From contig NZ_JAIOAO010000001.1 of NCBI RefSeq assembly GCF_021190955.1, positions 1,054,001 to 1,118,000 on the forward strand: DNA of 64,000 nt, written 5' to 3'. Positions 51,833 through 60,557 of the stretch are shown in pieces. How positions within the stretch are numbered: the stretch's first letter is position 1; every line of letters starts with the position of its first letter. A program made the translations under genes and the position numbers. The notes under the pieces are model-generated. The model was not told the DNA's origin. It made no database searches and worked only from the letters and a program-made list of their open reading frames with translations. Origin of the DNA: Parachryseolinea silvisoli. GTDB lineage: Bacteria; Bacteroidota; Bacteroidia; Cytophagales; Cyclobacteriaceae.

Positions 51833-53587
51833 ATGAAAAACTCGGAAAGCATCGCCCGCCGGGGATCCCGGATCGTCTGGTTGCTGTTAGCAGGATTTCT
51901 GCTGATGGGCAGCCCGCTGCTGGCCCAAAAGCGCGTCCATCTCAAACAGGCCGACAAACTACGCGGCGGCCGCCTGGGCGACGAACGTTTTGACCGCCTG
52001 CTGGGCAATGTTATCATGACCCAGAACAAAACCACTATCTATTGCGACTCCGCCTATTTCTTCAAAAAAAGAAACTATGTAGAGGCCTTCGGCCGCGTGC
52101 GCATCCTGGAAGGTGACTCCGTGACCATCACCGGCCGCAAGCTGGAATACGATGGCAACACCAAGCTCGCACGCCTGCGCAACAACGTTGTCTTTACCAA
52201 GCTTGCAACCGCCACGCTATACACCGAATACCTCGACTTCGACCGCAACCGGAATCTCGCCTACTATAAAACCGGTGGCCGCCTGGTCGATAGTGTCAAC
52301 ACCCTCACCAGCGTACGCGGATATTACAACGTATCCAACAACCTCGCATCTTTCAAAAAGAACGTAGACGTAAAGAACCCGGATTATACCATGACGGCCG
52401 ACAGCCTTCAATATAATTCGCGAAGCAAGACCATTTATTTCGTAAGCCCCACCAACGTAGTACGCAGTGACAGCAGCACCATTGTGTACGAAAGTGGCTT
52501 TTACGAAACCACCACCAAACGCTCAGACCTTAAGCTCGGTCAAGCGGAAACACAAGACTACACGCTCGACGCCGAAGACTACAAGCTGGACGACTTTCAT
52601 AAACGCTACCTTTTCCGGCGCAATGTGGTGATGACCTATAAAAAAGAAAGTCTTATCATCTACGGACAGGCCGCCGATTATTACCGAACCAAAGGCATTG
52701 CCAAAGTCTACAACAACGCCTACCTCGCCAAGGTGGCCGACAACGGCGACACCCTCTTCATGTCAGCCGATACGTTGGTATCGATCGATAGTCCCGACCC
52801 CGCCAGGAAAAGATTGCTGGCATACAACAACGTCAAGATCTATAAACGCGACATGCAGGGCCTGGCCGATTCTGTTGAATATCGCGCCATCGACTCCACC
52901 ATCTACTTTTATGAAAAGCCTGTACTCTGGTCAGAAGGCAATCAAATGACCGCGGACTCCATTCGCGCGGTGATGAAGAATAATACCATCGACCGCATCC
53001 ATATGGTGGCGAACTCCTTTGTGATCTCGCGCGATACGTTGATAAATTACAACCAGATCAAAGGGCGGCTCATGACCACTTACTTCCGTGACCAGAAGAT
53101 CAGTCATGTGTATGTAGAAGGTAACGGCGAGAGCCTTTATTTCTTGCTGGACGAGAAGACCAACGTCTCATCGGGCATGAACAAGATCATTTGCAGTAAC
53201 ATCATGATCCGCTTCAAGCAAGGCAAAGTGAATAATCTTACTTTTTACAAAAAGCCCGAGGCCAGTGTTATTCCACCGCACGAGCTCAAGATTGAAGACA
53301 CGAAGCTCAAAGGCTTTGAGTGGCGCGGCAAGGAGAAGCCTGCCCGTGAAGACGTTGTAAAACCGCAAGTCCCATCAATCAGTACCAAAAAGGCGACAAG
53401 TGTTAACAAAAAAGAATTGCCCCCCCCCCGCGTAGAACGCGACACCGCCACCATAACAGACAAAAAGGTTGTAGGTGAAGGCCTGGTCAAACCGTTACCC
53501 GGGTCAAGCATCGACAAAAAAGAAGTGGTCAGGCCTCGCGCCAAAAGCGATACTATTGCGATAACCGAAGATCGAAAACGTTTGTAA
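51833..53587 (+). CDS. OstA/LptA-domain periplasmic protein
   Basis: A 584-residue protein with a signal peptide (IVWLLLAGFLLMGSPLLAQ) followed by OstA-like beta-jellyroll repeats: NVIMTQNKTTIYCDSAYFF, SVTITGRKLEYDGNTKLARL, VDVKNPDYTMTADSLQYN, NNVKIYKRDMQGLADSVEYR. Such domains form the periplasmic lipopolysaccharide bridge in LptA and the N-terminus of LptD. The C-terminal 90 residues are Lys/Pro-rich with a duplicated KKE/KK-V pattern and seem unstructured. It may be the LptA-like partner of the LptD encoded at 5720-8536; that link is inference. Confidence 0.88.
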   Translation: MKNSESIARRGSRIVWLLLAGFLLMGSPLLAQKRVHLKQADKLRGGRLGDERFDRLLGNVIMTQNKTTIYCDSAYFFKKRNYVEAFGRVRILEGDSVTITGRKLEYDGNTKLARLRNNVVFTKLATATLYTEYLDFDRNRNLAYYKTGGRLVDSVNTLTSVRGYYNVSNNLASFKKNVDVKNPDYTMTADSLQYNSRSKTIYFVSPTNVVRSDSSTIVYESGFYETTTKRSDLKLGQAETQDYTLDAEDYKLDDFHKRYLFRRNVVMTYKKESLIIYGQAADYYRTKGIAKVYNNAYLAKVADNGDTLFMSADTLVSIDSPDPARKRLLAYNNVKIYKRDMQGLADSVEYRAIDSTIYFYEKPVLWSEGNQMTADSIRAVMKNNTIDRIHMVANSFVISRDTLINYNQIKGRLMTTYFRDQKISHVYVEGNGESLYFLLDEKTNVSSGMNKIICSNIMIRFKQGKVNNLTFYKKPEASVIPPHELKIEDTKLKGFEWRGKEKPAREDVVKPQVPSISTKKATSVNKKELPPPRVERDTATITDKKVVGEGLVKPLPGSSIDKKEVVRPRAKSDTIAITEDRKRL

Positions 53588-53677
53588 TTTAAAATTTCGC
53601 AAAGCCCAACGAAAAAGTTGTCCAGCTAGTATGAGATTCCCGTATAATGTTTAACTTTTGTAGACGATGCGGGGCCT

Positions 53678-54385
53678 ATGAGAAAATTTCTACTGCTGAC
53701 GATCTGTGCGCTGCTTTCCCGGTTTGCCTCCGGTCAGAGCTTCGAGGTCGTCGCCCTGCAAGACACGTATCGCGGCCTCATCGGCGAAACGATCAAAGCC
53801 CCCATCCGTTTTAAGAACACTTCCGACAAGCCTATTACGCTGATCATCAGAAAGATCGATAGCCAGATCGGGAGCACCCAGAAAAACTTCTTCTGCGTAG
53901 GCGAAAACTGCCTGGAACAAAAAGTCGAAGACTACATCATCAAAGTTGAGCCTGGACAAACGCTTAGTAGCCTGCAGGTTGCGTTAGAAGCAGGACTCGT
54001 GCCCGGCATTAGCTCGGTGCATTACCTGGCCTTCAGCCGTTCCAACCCCAGCCATACTGTCGAATTCCGCGTCAACTTCGCCGTAGACGAAAAACCCGAG
54101 AAACAAGACCTGTATTCATCCCGTTTTATCACCATCCACGACGTTTATCCCAACCCTGTTACCGACAACAACGCCTACATCGACTACAGCATGCTTAGCG
54201 AGCAGGTAAAAGCCAAGATCATCATGCACAACCTGCTGGGCAACCCTGTTGGCCTCTATCCACTCTCCAGCGCAGAAAATCGTGTGCGGTTGCGCACCGA
54301 TGAGCTGAGCGCCGGCATCTACTTCATCACGCTATACCTTGAAAATGAGAGCGTTATGACCCGCAAGCTGATTGTGAAGAAGTAA
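53678..54385 (+). CDS. Secreted protein with type IX (type A) sorting domain
   Basis: A 235-residue protein with a signal peptide (FLLLTICALLSRFASGQ). An immunoglobulin-like region of about 120 residues contains ETIKAPIRFKNTSDKPITL and a CxxxxC pair (FFCVGENCLEQK). The C-terminal domain (about 155-235) is of the Por secretion type A kind: VYPNPVTDNNAYIDY, IIMHNLLGNPVGLYPL, TDELSAGIYFITLYLENESV, MTRKLIVKK. The protein should be exported across the outer membrane by type IX secretion. Target and function are unknown. Confidence 0.88.
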   Translation: MRKFLLLTICALLSRFASGQSFEVVALQDTYRGLIGETIKAPIRFKNTSDKPITLIIRKIDSQIGSTQKNFFCVGENCLEQKVEDYIIKVEPGQTLSSLQVALEAGLVPGISSVHYLAFSRSNPSHTVEFRVNFAVDEKPEKQDLYSSRFITIHDVYPNPVTDNNAYIDYSMLSEQVKAKIIMHNLLGNPVGLYPLSSAENRVRLRTDELSAGIYFITLYLENESVMTRKLIVKK

Positions 54386-54428
54386 TCGGATTCCCCCACC
54401 TCAACGAGGGCCATACCCATACCAAAGC

Positions 54429-54498
54429 TACCACCATACCTATGCCATACCTATACCAAAGCTATGGCTGACTTATAGTAACCTTATATCGAAGCTAT
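54429..54498 (+). repeat. Degenerate tandem array, exact 11-bp period, CTAT core
   Basis: TAT occurs at 54441, 54452, 54463, 54474, 54485 and 54496, each exactly 11 bases apart. A related unit with CTAC sits 12 bases before the first. Units read like ccAAAGCTATg or ccATACCTATg. The core agrees with the minus-strand reading of the array at 24172-24239. It begins about 43 bases after the type IX cargo gene stop and ends about 130 bases before bamD, on the same strand as both. Confidence 0.8.
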
Positions 54499-54614
54499 TA
54501 TAATGATCGCCGGACTGTCCGAAGCCGCCAAAAGCGCTTTAAAAAGAACTTTTTTATCATTTCCGACATCTTAAAACGGGCAGAAAGGCGTTTTTCTGTT
54601 CTCTTCACTTGTAT

Positions 54615-54622
54615 TATATTTG
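54615..54622 (+). promoter_or_regulatory. -7 box of the bamD promoter, adjacent to start codon
   Basis: TATATTTG is an exact TAnnTTTG match ending 7 bases before the preferred bamD ATG at 54630. It supports that start over the earlier ATG at 54609 and predicts a leaderless mRNA. Confidence 0.5.
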
Positions 54623-54629
54623 CGGGCTT

Positions 54630-55442
54630 ATGCGAAAACTATCAGTAGCTTCATACTTTCTCGTCATTCTTCTGGCCGTTGCGGCATGCAGCAAGTTCCG
54701 GAAAATTGAAAAAAGCCCGGATTGGCGGGTAAAGTACGAGGCCGCCATGGTTTATTACGATAAGAAGGAGTATTACAGGGCCTCCGTGCTGTACGAACAG
54801 ATTCTGCCCGTAGTACGGGGCTTACCCGAAGGCGAGAAAGTGCAGTTTTACCTGGCGTACTGCCAGTTCTACGACAAGCTGTACCTCCTGGCTTCGGAGC
54901 AGTTTAAAACCTTCTATGAAACCTACGGACGAAGCACCCTGGCCGAAGAAGCGCGCTACATGTATGCATATTCGCAATACGCCTCCTCGCCCGACGCAAA
55001 CCTGGATCAGACCAACTCGATCAATGCCATGGCCGCCATGCAGGAGTTTTTGAACCGGTATCCTAACAGCACCTTTCGCGAAAAGGCCGTAGAGGTAATT
55101 TTCACGACGCAAGCCAAGCTGGAAACCAAAGGCTTCAACAACGCGTACCAGTACTACCGCATGCGCAGCTATAAAGCAGCGATTGTGGCATTAAATAACT
55201 TTAAAAATAACTTTCCCGATTCGCACTACCTGGAGCAGGCTTCATTTCTGGTCGTTTCGGCCGAGTATAAGCTGGCCCAGCAAAGCATTTACTCCAAGCA
55301 GGCGGAACGGTACAAGGCTGTAGTCGATCACTACAAGGATTATATCGACAAGTATCCGGAGGGCAAATACCTGCGCGATGCTGAAAAGTTCTACACCGAC
55401 AGCCTGGAAAAACTTAGTAAATTCAAAAATACAAATACATAA
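54630..55442 (+). CDS. bamD: Outer-membrane assembly lipoprotein BamD
   Basis: Lipoprotein of the BAM complex that helps fold outer-membrane barrels. The signal (RKLSVASYFLVILLAVAACS) ends with a lipobox cysteine. TPR-like helices follow: VYYDKKEYYRASVLYEQILP, FYLAYCQFYDKLYLLASEQF, TFYETYGRSTLAEEARYMYA, NNFKNNFPDSHYLEQASFLV and DHYKDYIDKYPEGKYLRDA. From ATG 54630 it has 270 residues. The frame starts 7 codons earlier, upstream of the likely promoter. It is followed 4 bases later by rpoZ. Confidence 0.92.
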   Translation: MRKLSVASYFLVILLAVAACSKFRKIEKSPDWRVKYEAAMVYYDKKEYYRASVLYEQILPVVRGLPEGEKVQFYLAYCQFYDKLYLLASEQFKTFYETYGRSTLAEEARYMYAYSQYASSPDANLDQTNSINAMAAMQEFLNRYPNSTFREKAVEVIFTTQAKLETKGFNNAYQYYRMRSYKAAIVALNNFKNNFPDSHYLEQASFLVVSAEYKLAQQSIYSKQAERYKAVVDHYKDYIDKYPEGKYLRDAEKFYTDSLEKLSKFKNTNT

Positions 55443-55446
55443 TACT

Positions 55447-55770
55447 ATGGCAGTTCAATCATCCATCATTACCCGCGACGTAGAAAAGATCGCAGCTGCA
55501 ACCGGCAACCTGTACGAGTCTGTCGTAGTGATCTCGAAACGCGCCCGTCAGATCGCCATAAACATGAAAGAAGAGCTCAACAACAAACTTGCTGAGTTCG
55601 CGACAACAGTAGACAACCTCGAAGAAGTATTCGAAAATCGCGAGCAGATCGAGATCTCGAAGTTCTACGAGCGCATGCCGAAGCCGACCAATATCGCTAC
55701 CGACGAGTTCCTCGATGGCGACCTGACCTTCCGTCGTCGTGGCATTGAAACTGATTTCAAACAAGACTAA
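55447..55770 (+). CDS. rpoZ: DNA-directed RNA polymerase omega subunit
   Basis: Small RNA-polymerase assembly subunit of the Bacteroidetes form. From ATG 55447 it has 107 residues starting MAVQSSIITRDVEKIAAATG. Omega landmarks include NLYESVVVISKRARQIAINM and a C-terminal acidic region FYERMPKPTNIATDEFLDGD. The frame can be extended upstream to 55378, inside bamD, but this is not family-like. It is cotranscribed after bamD and precedes coaBC by 86 bases that hold a 6-bp inverted repeat (CCGTTA/TAACGG). Confidence 0.93.
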   Translation: MAVQSSIITRDVEKIAAATGNLYESVVVISKRARQIAINMKEELNNKLAEFATTVDNLEEVFENREQIEISKFYERMPKPTNIATDEFLDGDLTFRRRGIETDFKQD

Positions 55771-55856
55771 GCGCGAGCCGTTAATCGTTATCTGTTGATT
55801 GTAATACAATAGCAGCCGTTAACGAATAACGGTCAACCTGTAACGAGATCCGGCGC

Positions 55857-57056
55857 ATGCAAGGCAAAAAAATCGTACTCGGCGTCAGCGGGAGCATCGC
55901 CGCCTATAAGTCGGCGATGCTCACACGCCTGCTGGTGAAGGCCGGCGCGACGGTAAAGGTCGTCATGACCCCCGCAGCCGGCGATTTCATCACGCCCCTG
56001 ACGCTCTCAACCCTCTCAAAAAATCCCGTTCTCACGGACTTTGTTCGTGACGAGACTGGTCAGTGGAACAACCACGTCGACCTCGGTCTGTGGGCCGACG
56101 CCCTTGTCATCGCTCCCGCCAGCGCCAACACCGTAGCCAAAATGGCCCACGGCCTCTGCGACAACCTGCTGCTGGCTGTATACCTCTCCGCACGCTGTCC
56201 AGTCTTCCTGGCCCCCGCCATGGACCTCGACATGCTGCAACACCCCGCTACACAGGGCAATCTCTCAATGCTTCATACCTACGGCAACACCATACTCGCA
56301 CCCGGTTATGGCGAACTGGCCAGCGGTCTTACCGGCCACGGACGCATGGCCGAGCCTGAAGAGATTCTCGATGCGCTGCAAAAGTTCTTTCAGGCCTCAG
56401 GCCGCCTCCACGGGAAATCCGTGCTGATCACAGCAGGTCCTACGCAAGAGGCGCTTGACCCGGTGCGATTTATCAGCAACCATTCCACGGGGAAAATGGG
56501 CTTCTCACTGGCTGAAGTTTTTGCACGCGAAGGCGCCCGCGTAAACCTGGTGAGTGGTCCGACGCAGCAACGCTCGCAACATCCCAACATCAAGGTAATT
56601 CCCGTCGTGTCGGCCGAAGACATGTACAACGCCAGCGCTGCGCTTTTCGCCGAAAGCGACATCGCCGTACTGGCTGCCGCCGTGGCAGACTACCGGCCCG
56701 TAGAGAAGGCTGAACAGAAAATCAAGAAGGCCGACGGAAACCTCACCCTGGCCCTGACCAAAACACGCGATATTGCAGCGTCGCTGGGACAGGTGAAACG
56801 CCCCGGGCAAATCATGGCGGGTTTTGCACTCGAAACAGAAAACGAGCAGCAAAATGCATTGAAAAAGCTCAACGCCAAGAATTTTGACCTCATTGTGTTA
56901 AATTCACTCAACGACAAAGGCGCCGGCTTCGGGCACGACACGAACAAAGTCACCATTCTCGATCATAAACACGGCGTGCGGACGTTCGAACTTAAAGATA
57001 AGAAGGATGTAGCGCTGGATATTGTCAACGCCATTATTGAAAAGCTGCATGATTAA
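55857..57056 (+). CDS. coaBC: Bifunctional phosphopantothenoylcysteine synthetase/decarboxylase
   Basis: Two steps of coenzyme A synthesis in one 399-residue chain. The N-terminal flavin decarboxylase (CoaC) shows LGVSGSIAAYKSAMLTRLL, MTPAAGDFITPLTLSTLS and the active-site region PAMDLDMLQHPATQGNL. The C-terminal ligase (CoaB) begins near residue 187 with VLITAGPTQEALDPVRFISN, HSTGKMGFSLAEVFAREGA and VVSAEDMYNASAALFAESD. The 3' end overlaps the DUF4835 gene by 8 bases. Confidence 0.96.
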   Translation: MQGKKIVLGVSGSIAAYKSAMLTRLLVKAGATVKVVMTPAAGDFITPLTLSTLSKNPVLTDFVRDETGQWNNHVDLGLWADALVIAPASANTVAKMAHGLCDNLLLAVYLSARCPVFLAPAMDLDMLQHPATQGNLSMLHTYGNTILAPGYGELASGLTGHGRMAEPEEILDALQKFFQASGRLHGKSVLITAGPTQEALDPVRFISNHSTGKMGFSLAEVFAREGARVNLVSGPTQQRSQHPNIKVIPVVSAEDMYNASAALFAESDIAVLAAAVADYRPVEKAEQKIKKADGNLTLALTKTRDIAASLGQVKRPGQIMAGFALETENEQQNALKKLNAKNFDLIVLNSLNDKGAGFGHDTNKVTILDHKHGVRTFELKDKKDVALDIVNAIIEKLHD

Positions 57057-57942
57057 GAAAGCACTCCTGGCAGGTTGTATTCTTTGGGCCGTTGTCGCAC
57101 AAGGCCAGGAACTGGCCTGCACCGTCTCCATTAACGCCACCGGTGCACAGAGCAATGACCGCACGGTCTTCGCCGACATGAAAAAAGCGATCGAACAGTT
57201 CATGAACACGCGCAAGTGGACGAACGATACGTACAAGAACTACGAGAAGATCGCCTGCAATATCCTCATTACGATCACGAAAATGAACTCACCGACCAGC
57301 TTTGAGGCCTCGGTGCAGGTACAGTCGGCACGACCGGTATATAATTCCAATTACTCGACCCTGGTATTCAATTTCGCCGACCGCGACTGGCAGTTTGACT
57401 ATATCGAGTCGCAGCCGCTGGAATACAACGACAACACGTTTACCAACAACCTCACCTCCATGCTGGCGATGTACGCGTATCTCATCATCGGCATTGACTA
57501 CGACACCTTTAGCGAGATGGGTGGCACACCGTTCTTCCAGCAAGCGCGCCAGGTCGTAAACAACGCGCAGCAGTCAAACCGCGAGGGGTGGAATTCACTG
57601 GGCAGCAACCGTAACCGTTACTGGATCGTCGAAAACCTCAATAACCCGCAGATGAACGACCTGCGCAAGGCTTACTATGCATACCACCGCCTTGCGCTCG
57701 ACATCTTTGACAAAGATCCTGACAAAAGCCGCGAGGTTATACTCAAAGGCCTGAAAGACATCAAGAAGGTGCGCGATATAAACCCTACGGCCGTGCTGCT
57801 GGTGAGCTTCCTGGACGCCAAAAACAAAGAGCTGGTAAACATATTCTCATCGGGTAATCTACCCGTGCGTCGCGAGGCGTACGACGTCATCAAAACGCTC
57901 GACCCCTCGGGTACCAACTACGACAAGATTATTCAGAACTAG
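57049..57942 (+). CDS. DUF4835 family exported protein
   Basis: A 297-residue protein with a signal peptide (KKALLAGCILWAVVAQGQE) and the DUF4835 fold: NATGAQSNDRTVFADMKKAI, FMNTRKWTNDTYKNYEKIAC, LVFNFADRDWQFDYIESQPL, MLAMYAYLIIGIDYDTFSEM, NNPQMNDLRKAYYAYHRLAL. The family is Bacteroidetes-specific, and I recall some annotations naming it type IX secretion protein PorD, which I cannot confirm here. ATG 57049 overlaps the coaBC end. The neighbouring set coaBC, DUF4835, Sm-like and recN is compact. Confidence 0.88.
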   Translation: MIKKALLAGCILWAVVAQGQELACTVSINATGAQSNDRTVFADMKKAIEQFMNTRKWTNDTYKNYEKIACNILITITKMNSPTSFEASVQVQSARPVYNSNYSTLVFNFADRDWQFDYIESQPLEYNDNTFTNNLTSMLAMYAYLIIGIDYDTFSEMGGTPFFQQARQVVNNAQQSNREGWNSLGSNRNRYWIVENLNNPQMNDLRKAYYAYHRLALDIFDKDPDKSREVILKGLKDIKKVRDINPTAVLLVSFLDAKNKELVNIFSSGNLPVRREAYDVIKTLDPSGTNYDKIIQN

Positions 57943-57961
57943 TTCTCCGCACTACAATTCC

Positions 57962-58186
57962 ATGGGTACCAAACAGCTTCGCCTGAGCGATCCGGAGCAA
58001 ATCCGAAAAAGAATCGATGAATTTGTGGGCAAACAAATTAATATTGTGCTTATGGATAGCACGGTTGTATTCGGCACGTTGGAGCGTGTAAACGCCACAG
58101 GCATCACCCTCCAAAACATGCGCCTGAAGAAAACGACTTACCCGTTTGTTACCCTGACAGAACTCTACTTCGATACGAACGCCTGA
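57962..58186 (+). CDS. Small Sm/Hfq-like protein, unnamed
   Basis: A 74-residue protein between DUF4835 and recN. After a short helix (DPEQIRKRIDEFV) it shows a pattern like an Sm fold: GKQINIVLMDSTVVFGTLER with hydrophobic alternation and central Gly, then VNATGITLQNMRLKKTTYPF, then VTLTELYFDT. These positions resemble the beta strands of Hfq or LSm proteins (compare Hfq [20 protein letters not shown]). Its stop codon overlaps the recN start by one base, so it is translationally coupled. RNA binding is inference. Confidence 0.75.
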   Translation: MGTKQLRLSDPEQIRKRIDEFVGKQINIVLMDSTVVFGTLERVNATGITLQNMRLKKTTYPFVTLTELYFDTNA

Positions 58187-59841
58187 TGCTGAAGCACCTG
58201 ACCATTAAAAATTACGCTCTCATCCGCCACCTGGAGCTCGAGCCGTCTGCGCACCTCAACGTTATCACCGGCGAGACTGGTGCCGGTAAATCCATTATGC
58301 TGGGCGCCCTGGGCCTGCTCATGGGCAACCGCGCAGAAAGCAAAGTGCTGTGGGATGAACAGGAAAAATGCGTCACCGAAGGCGTCTTCGACATCCGCCA
58401 CTACCGGCTGAAATCGTTCTTCAAAACCGAAGACCTCGACTACGACGACACCACGGTGATCCGACGCGAGATCAGCCCCGGCGGCAAATCCCGCGCGTTC
58501 ATCAACGACACCCCCGTTACCCTCGAGGTAATGAAAAAGCTCGGCGGCCTGCTCATGGACGTACACTCGCAGCACGAAACCCTGGCGCTGGGCAACCAGG
58601 CCTTTCAACTGCGGCTGATCGATGCCTATGCCGAGAACAACACGCTTACCGACAAGTACGCCGAAGACTGGTCCGCCTATACCAAAGCCAAAAAAGCATA
58701 CGAAAACCTGCGCGACGAGGCTGACACCCTTCGCCAGGAAGCCGACTATATCCGTTTCCAACTCGAGGAGCTGAACAAAGCGGCGCTGGAAGAAGGCAAT
58801 GAGCAAGAAAAGCTCGAATCGGAGCTTAAGATCATGGAGCATGCCGAAGAGATCAAAAGTCGCTTCCAGGGCTTCCTGGCTGTGCTCTCGACATCAGAGT
58901 ATGCCTCGCGCAACGGCCTAAGCGAAGCCCGCGGCCACCTGCAACACATCGCCTCCTACTCCGAGCAGTATACTACACTGCTGCAACGCCTTGACAGCGT
59001 CATCATTGAACTGGATGACATCTTAAACGAAGCAGAACGTGAAGAAGAGACTATCGAATTTGATCCCGGGCGTTCCGAGCTGATCAAAGAGCGCTTGAGC
59101 CTGTTCTACCGCCTGATCAAAAAACATGGCGTCGCCGATGTATCGGCGCTTATCGTCCTGCGCAACGGTCTGGAAGAAAAGAACAGCATTACCGGCAACC
59201 TCGACGAAGCACTGGCCAAGGTGAAAGCTGCCTTTGAAACTGCCGAAAAGAACGTACGGGCTACCGGTGCCAAACTGAGTGAGTCACGCCAGAAAGTATT
59301 TACTCCGCTTACAACACAGCTTGTCAAGCTGCTACAAGAGGTCGGCATTTTGAATGCCACGCTGACTGTAGACCGCCAACCCGCGGAGCCCTCGTCGTCC
59401 GGCATCGATAAAATCGAATTACTTTTCAGCGCCAACAAAGGCATTGCACCGCGCCCGCTGGCACAGGTAGCATCGGGTGGTGAATTCTCCCGCCTCATGT
59501 TCTGCATCAAATACGTCATGGCCGAAAAGACAGCGATGCCGACACTTGTACTCGACGAGATCGACACCGGTATCTCCGGCGAAGTAGCCATCAAGTTGGG
59601 CAACCTCATGAAGAGCATGTCGAAGAAACACCAGCTCATCACTATCAGCCACTTACCACAAATAGCCGCCAAAGGCGATGCACATTACTTCGTATATAAA
59701 GATCACTCGGCAGCCAAGACCATGAGTAACATCCGCGAGCTCAAAGCGCAGGATCGTGTACAAGAGATTGCCAAAATGATTGGTGGCGAGAAACCTTCAA
59801 AGATTGCGCTCGAAAACGCCCAGGAGCTGTTGACCCAATAA
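58186..59841 (+). CDS. recN: DNA repair protein RecN
   Basis: SMC-like ATPase in double-strand break repair. The 551-residue chain has Walker A GETGAGKSIMLGALGLLMGN near the N-terminus and long coiled coils (KKAYENLRDEADTLRQEADY, ELKIMEHAEEIKSRFQGFL). Near the C-terminus the ABC signature region (LAQVASGGEFSRLMFCIKYV) and Walker B VLDEIDTGISGEVAIKLGN precede the switch HQLITISHLPQIAAKGD. It ends a tight operon that begins at bamD or coaBC. Confidence 0.96.
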   Translation: MLKHLTIKNYALIRHLELEPSAHLNVITGETGAGKSIMLGALGLLMGNRAESKVLWDEQEKCVTEGVFDIRHYRLKSFFKTEDLDYDDTTVIRREISPGGKSRAFINDTPVTLEVMKKLGGLLMDVHSQHETLALGNQAFQLRLIDAYAENNTLTDKYAEDWSAYTKAKKAYENLRDEADTLRQEADYIRFQLEELNKAALEEGNEQEKLESELKIMEHAEEIKSRFQGFLAVLSTSEYASRNGLSEARGHLQHIASYSEQYTTLLQRLDSVIIELDDILNEAEREEETIEFDPGRSELIKERLSLFYRLIKKHGVADVSALIVLRNGLEEKNSITGNLDEALAKVKAAFETAEKNVRATGAKLSESRQKVFTPLTTQLVKLLQEVGILNATLTVDRQPAEPSSSGIDKIELLFSANKGIAPRPLAQVASGGEFSRLMFCIKYVMAEKTAMPTLVLDEIDTGISGEVAIKLGNLMKSMSKKHQLITISHLPQIAAKGDAHYFVYKDHSAAKTMSNIRELKAQDRVQEIAKMIGGEKPSKIALENAQELLTQ

Positions 59842-59852
59842 CGAAAGGTATA

Positions 59853-60539
59853 TTATTTCGCTTTCTTTGCCTCTTCTTCCTGACGGACTTCCTCTTTGAT
59901 CCGGTTACCCATCGTGCCCCGGAAGCGTTTCCAGAAAGACTCACGTTCGGTGATAGAGACAAAGTCGGGTACATATAACGTTGCTGTATCGACGATGGGC
60001 AGTGTTTTACCTTCCAGTTCGAGTATGTCGGTCACTACTGGCACCGACTTCACCCCGGGACAGTACTTGCGAATAAAACTTTTCAGCATGGCTGACTGAA
60101 AGGGGTCGGTAGCCAATGCGATCTTCTGAAAGCCCATCCCCTTCGCCAGCTTCCACGAGTAGTAAATATTTTCCGTGCTGTGCTCAGCCCTGGTTTCGGC
60201 AAATGTATGCTCGGGCGGTATACCCAATGAGTCGGCAATCATCTTCATCGCTTTACCTTCCACAAAATGGCTGTATACAGCCGATCCCGAAAAGATAATA
60301 TTGCGGGTATAGCCACTGTCGTATAAATGCTTGGCCCAGAAGATGCGCATGTTCATCACCCGTGTGGTATGCTCCTTCTCATACGGTACACCGGGCACAA
60401 TCACCACATCAAAGGGTTTCTCTTTCGCCGCTTCGACATAGAGCTTCCGCGCCTGGCGTTGAAAGGAGCAATGCGTCAACAACAAGGCAATACCGAGAAA
60501 TAACGGTATAGATAGTGTGATCTTGAGAAATCTTTTCAT
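59853..60539 (-). CDS. YdcF/DUF218-family protein
   Basis: A 228-residue protein with an N-terminal membrane/lipoprotein signal (IPLFLGIALLLTHCSFQ) and a DUF218 domain: DVVIVPGVPYEKEHTTRVMN, RIFWAKHLYDSGYTRNIIFSG, SAVYSHFVEGKAMKMIADSL, ENIYYSWKLAKGMGFQKIAL and ATDPFQSAMLKSFIRKY. The family includes ElyC and SanA, linked to envelope carrier lipids. The possible lipobox LTHC suggests anchoring. It converges on recN and is 18 bases downstream of recQ on the same strand. Confidence 0.86.
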   Translation of the reverse strand: MKRFLKITLSIPLFLGIALLLTHCSFQRQARKLYVEAAKEKPFDVVIVPGVPYEKEHTTRVMNMRIFWAKHLYDSGYTRNIIFSGSAVYSHFVEGKAMKMIADSLGIPPEHTFAETRAEHSTENIYYSWKLAKGMGFQKIALATDPFQSAMLKSFIRKYCPGVKSVPVVTDILELEGKTLPIVDTATLYVPDFVSITERESFWKRFRGTMGNRIKEEVRQEEEAKKAK

Positions 60540-60557
60540 AGGCTCCGTAGATAATCG

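Noticed and set aside
55378-55446. Upstream start for rpoZ
   Set aside because: It lies within the end of bamD; the family starts at MAVQSSI at 55447.
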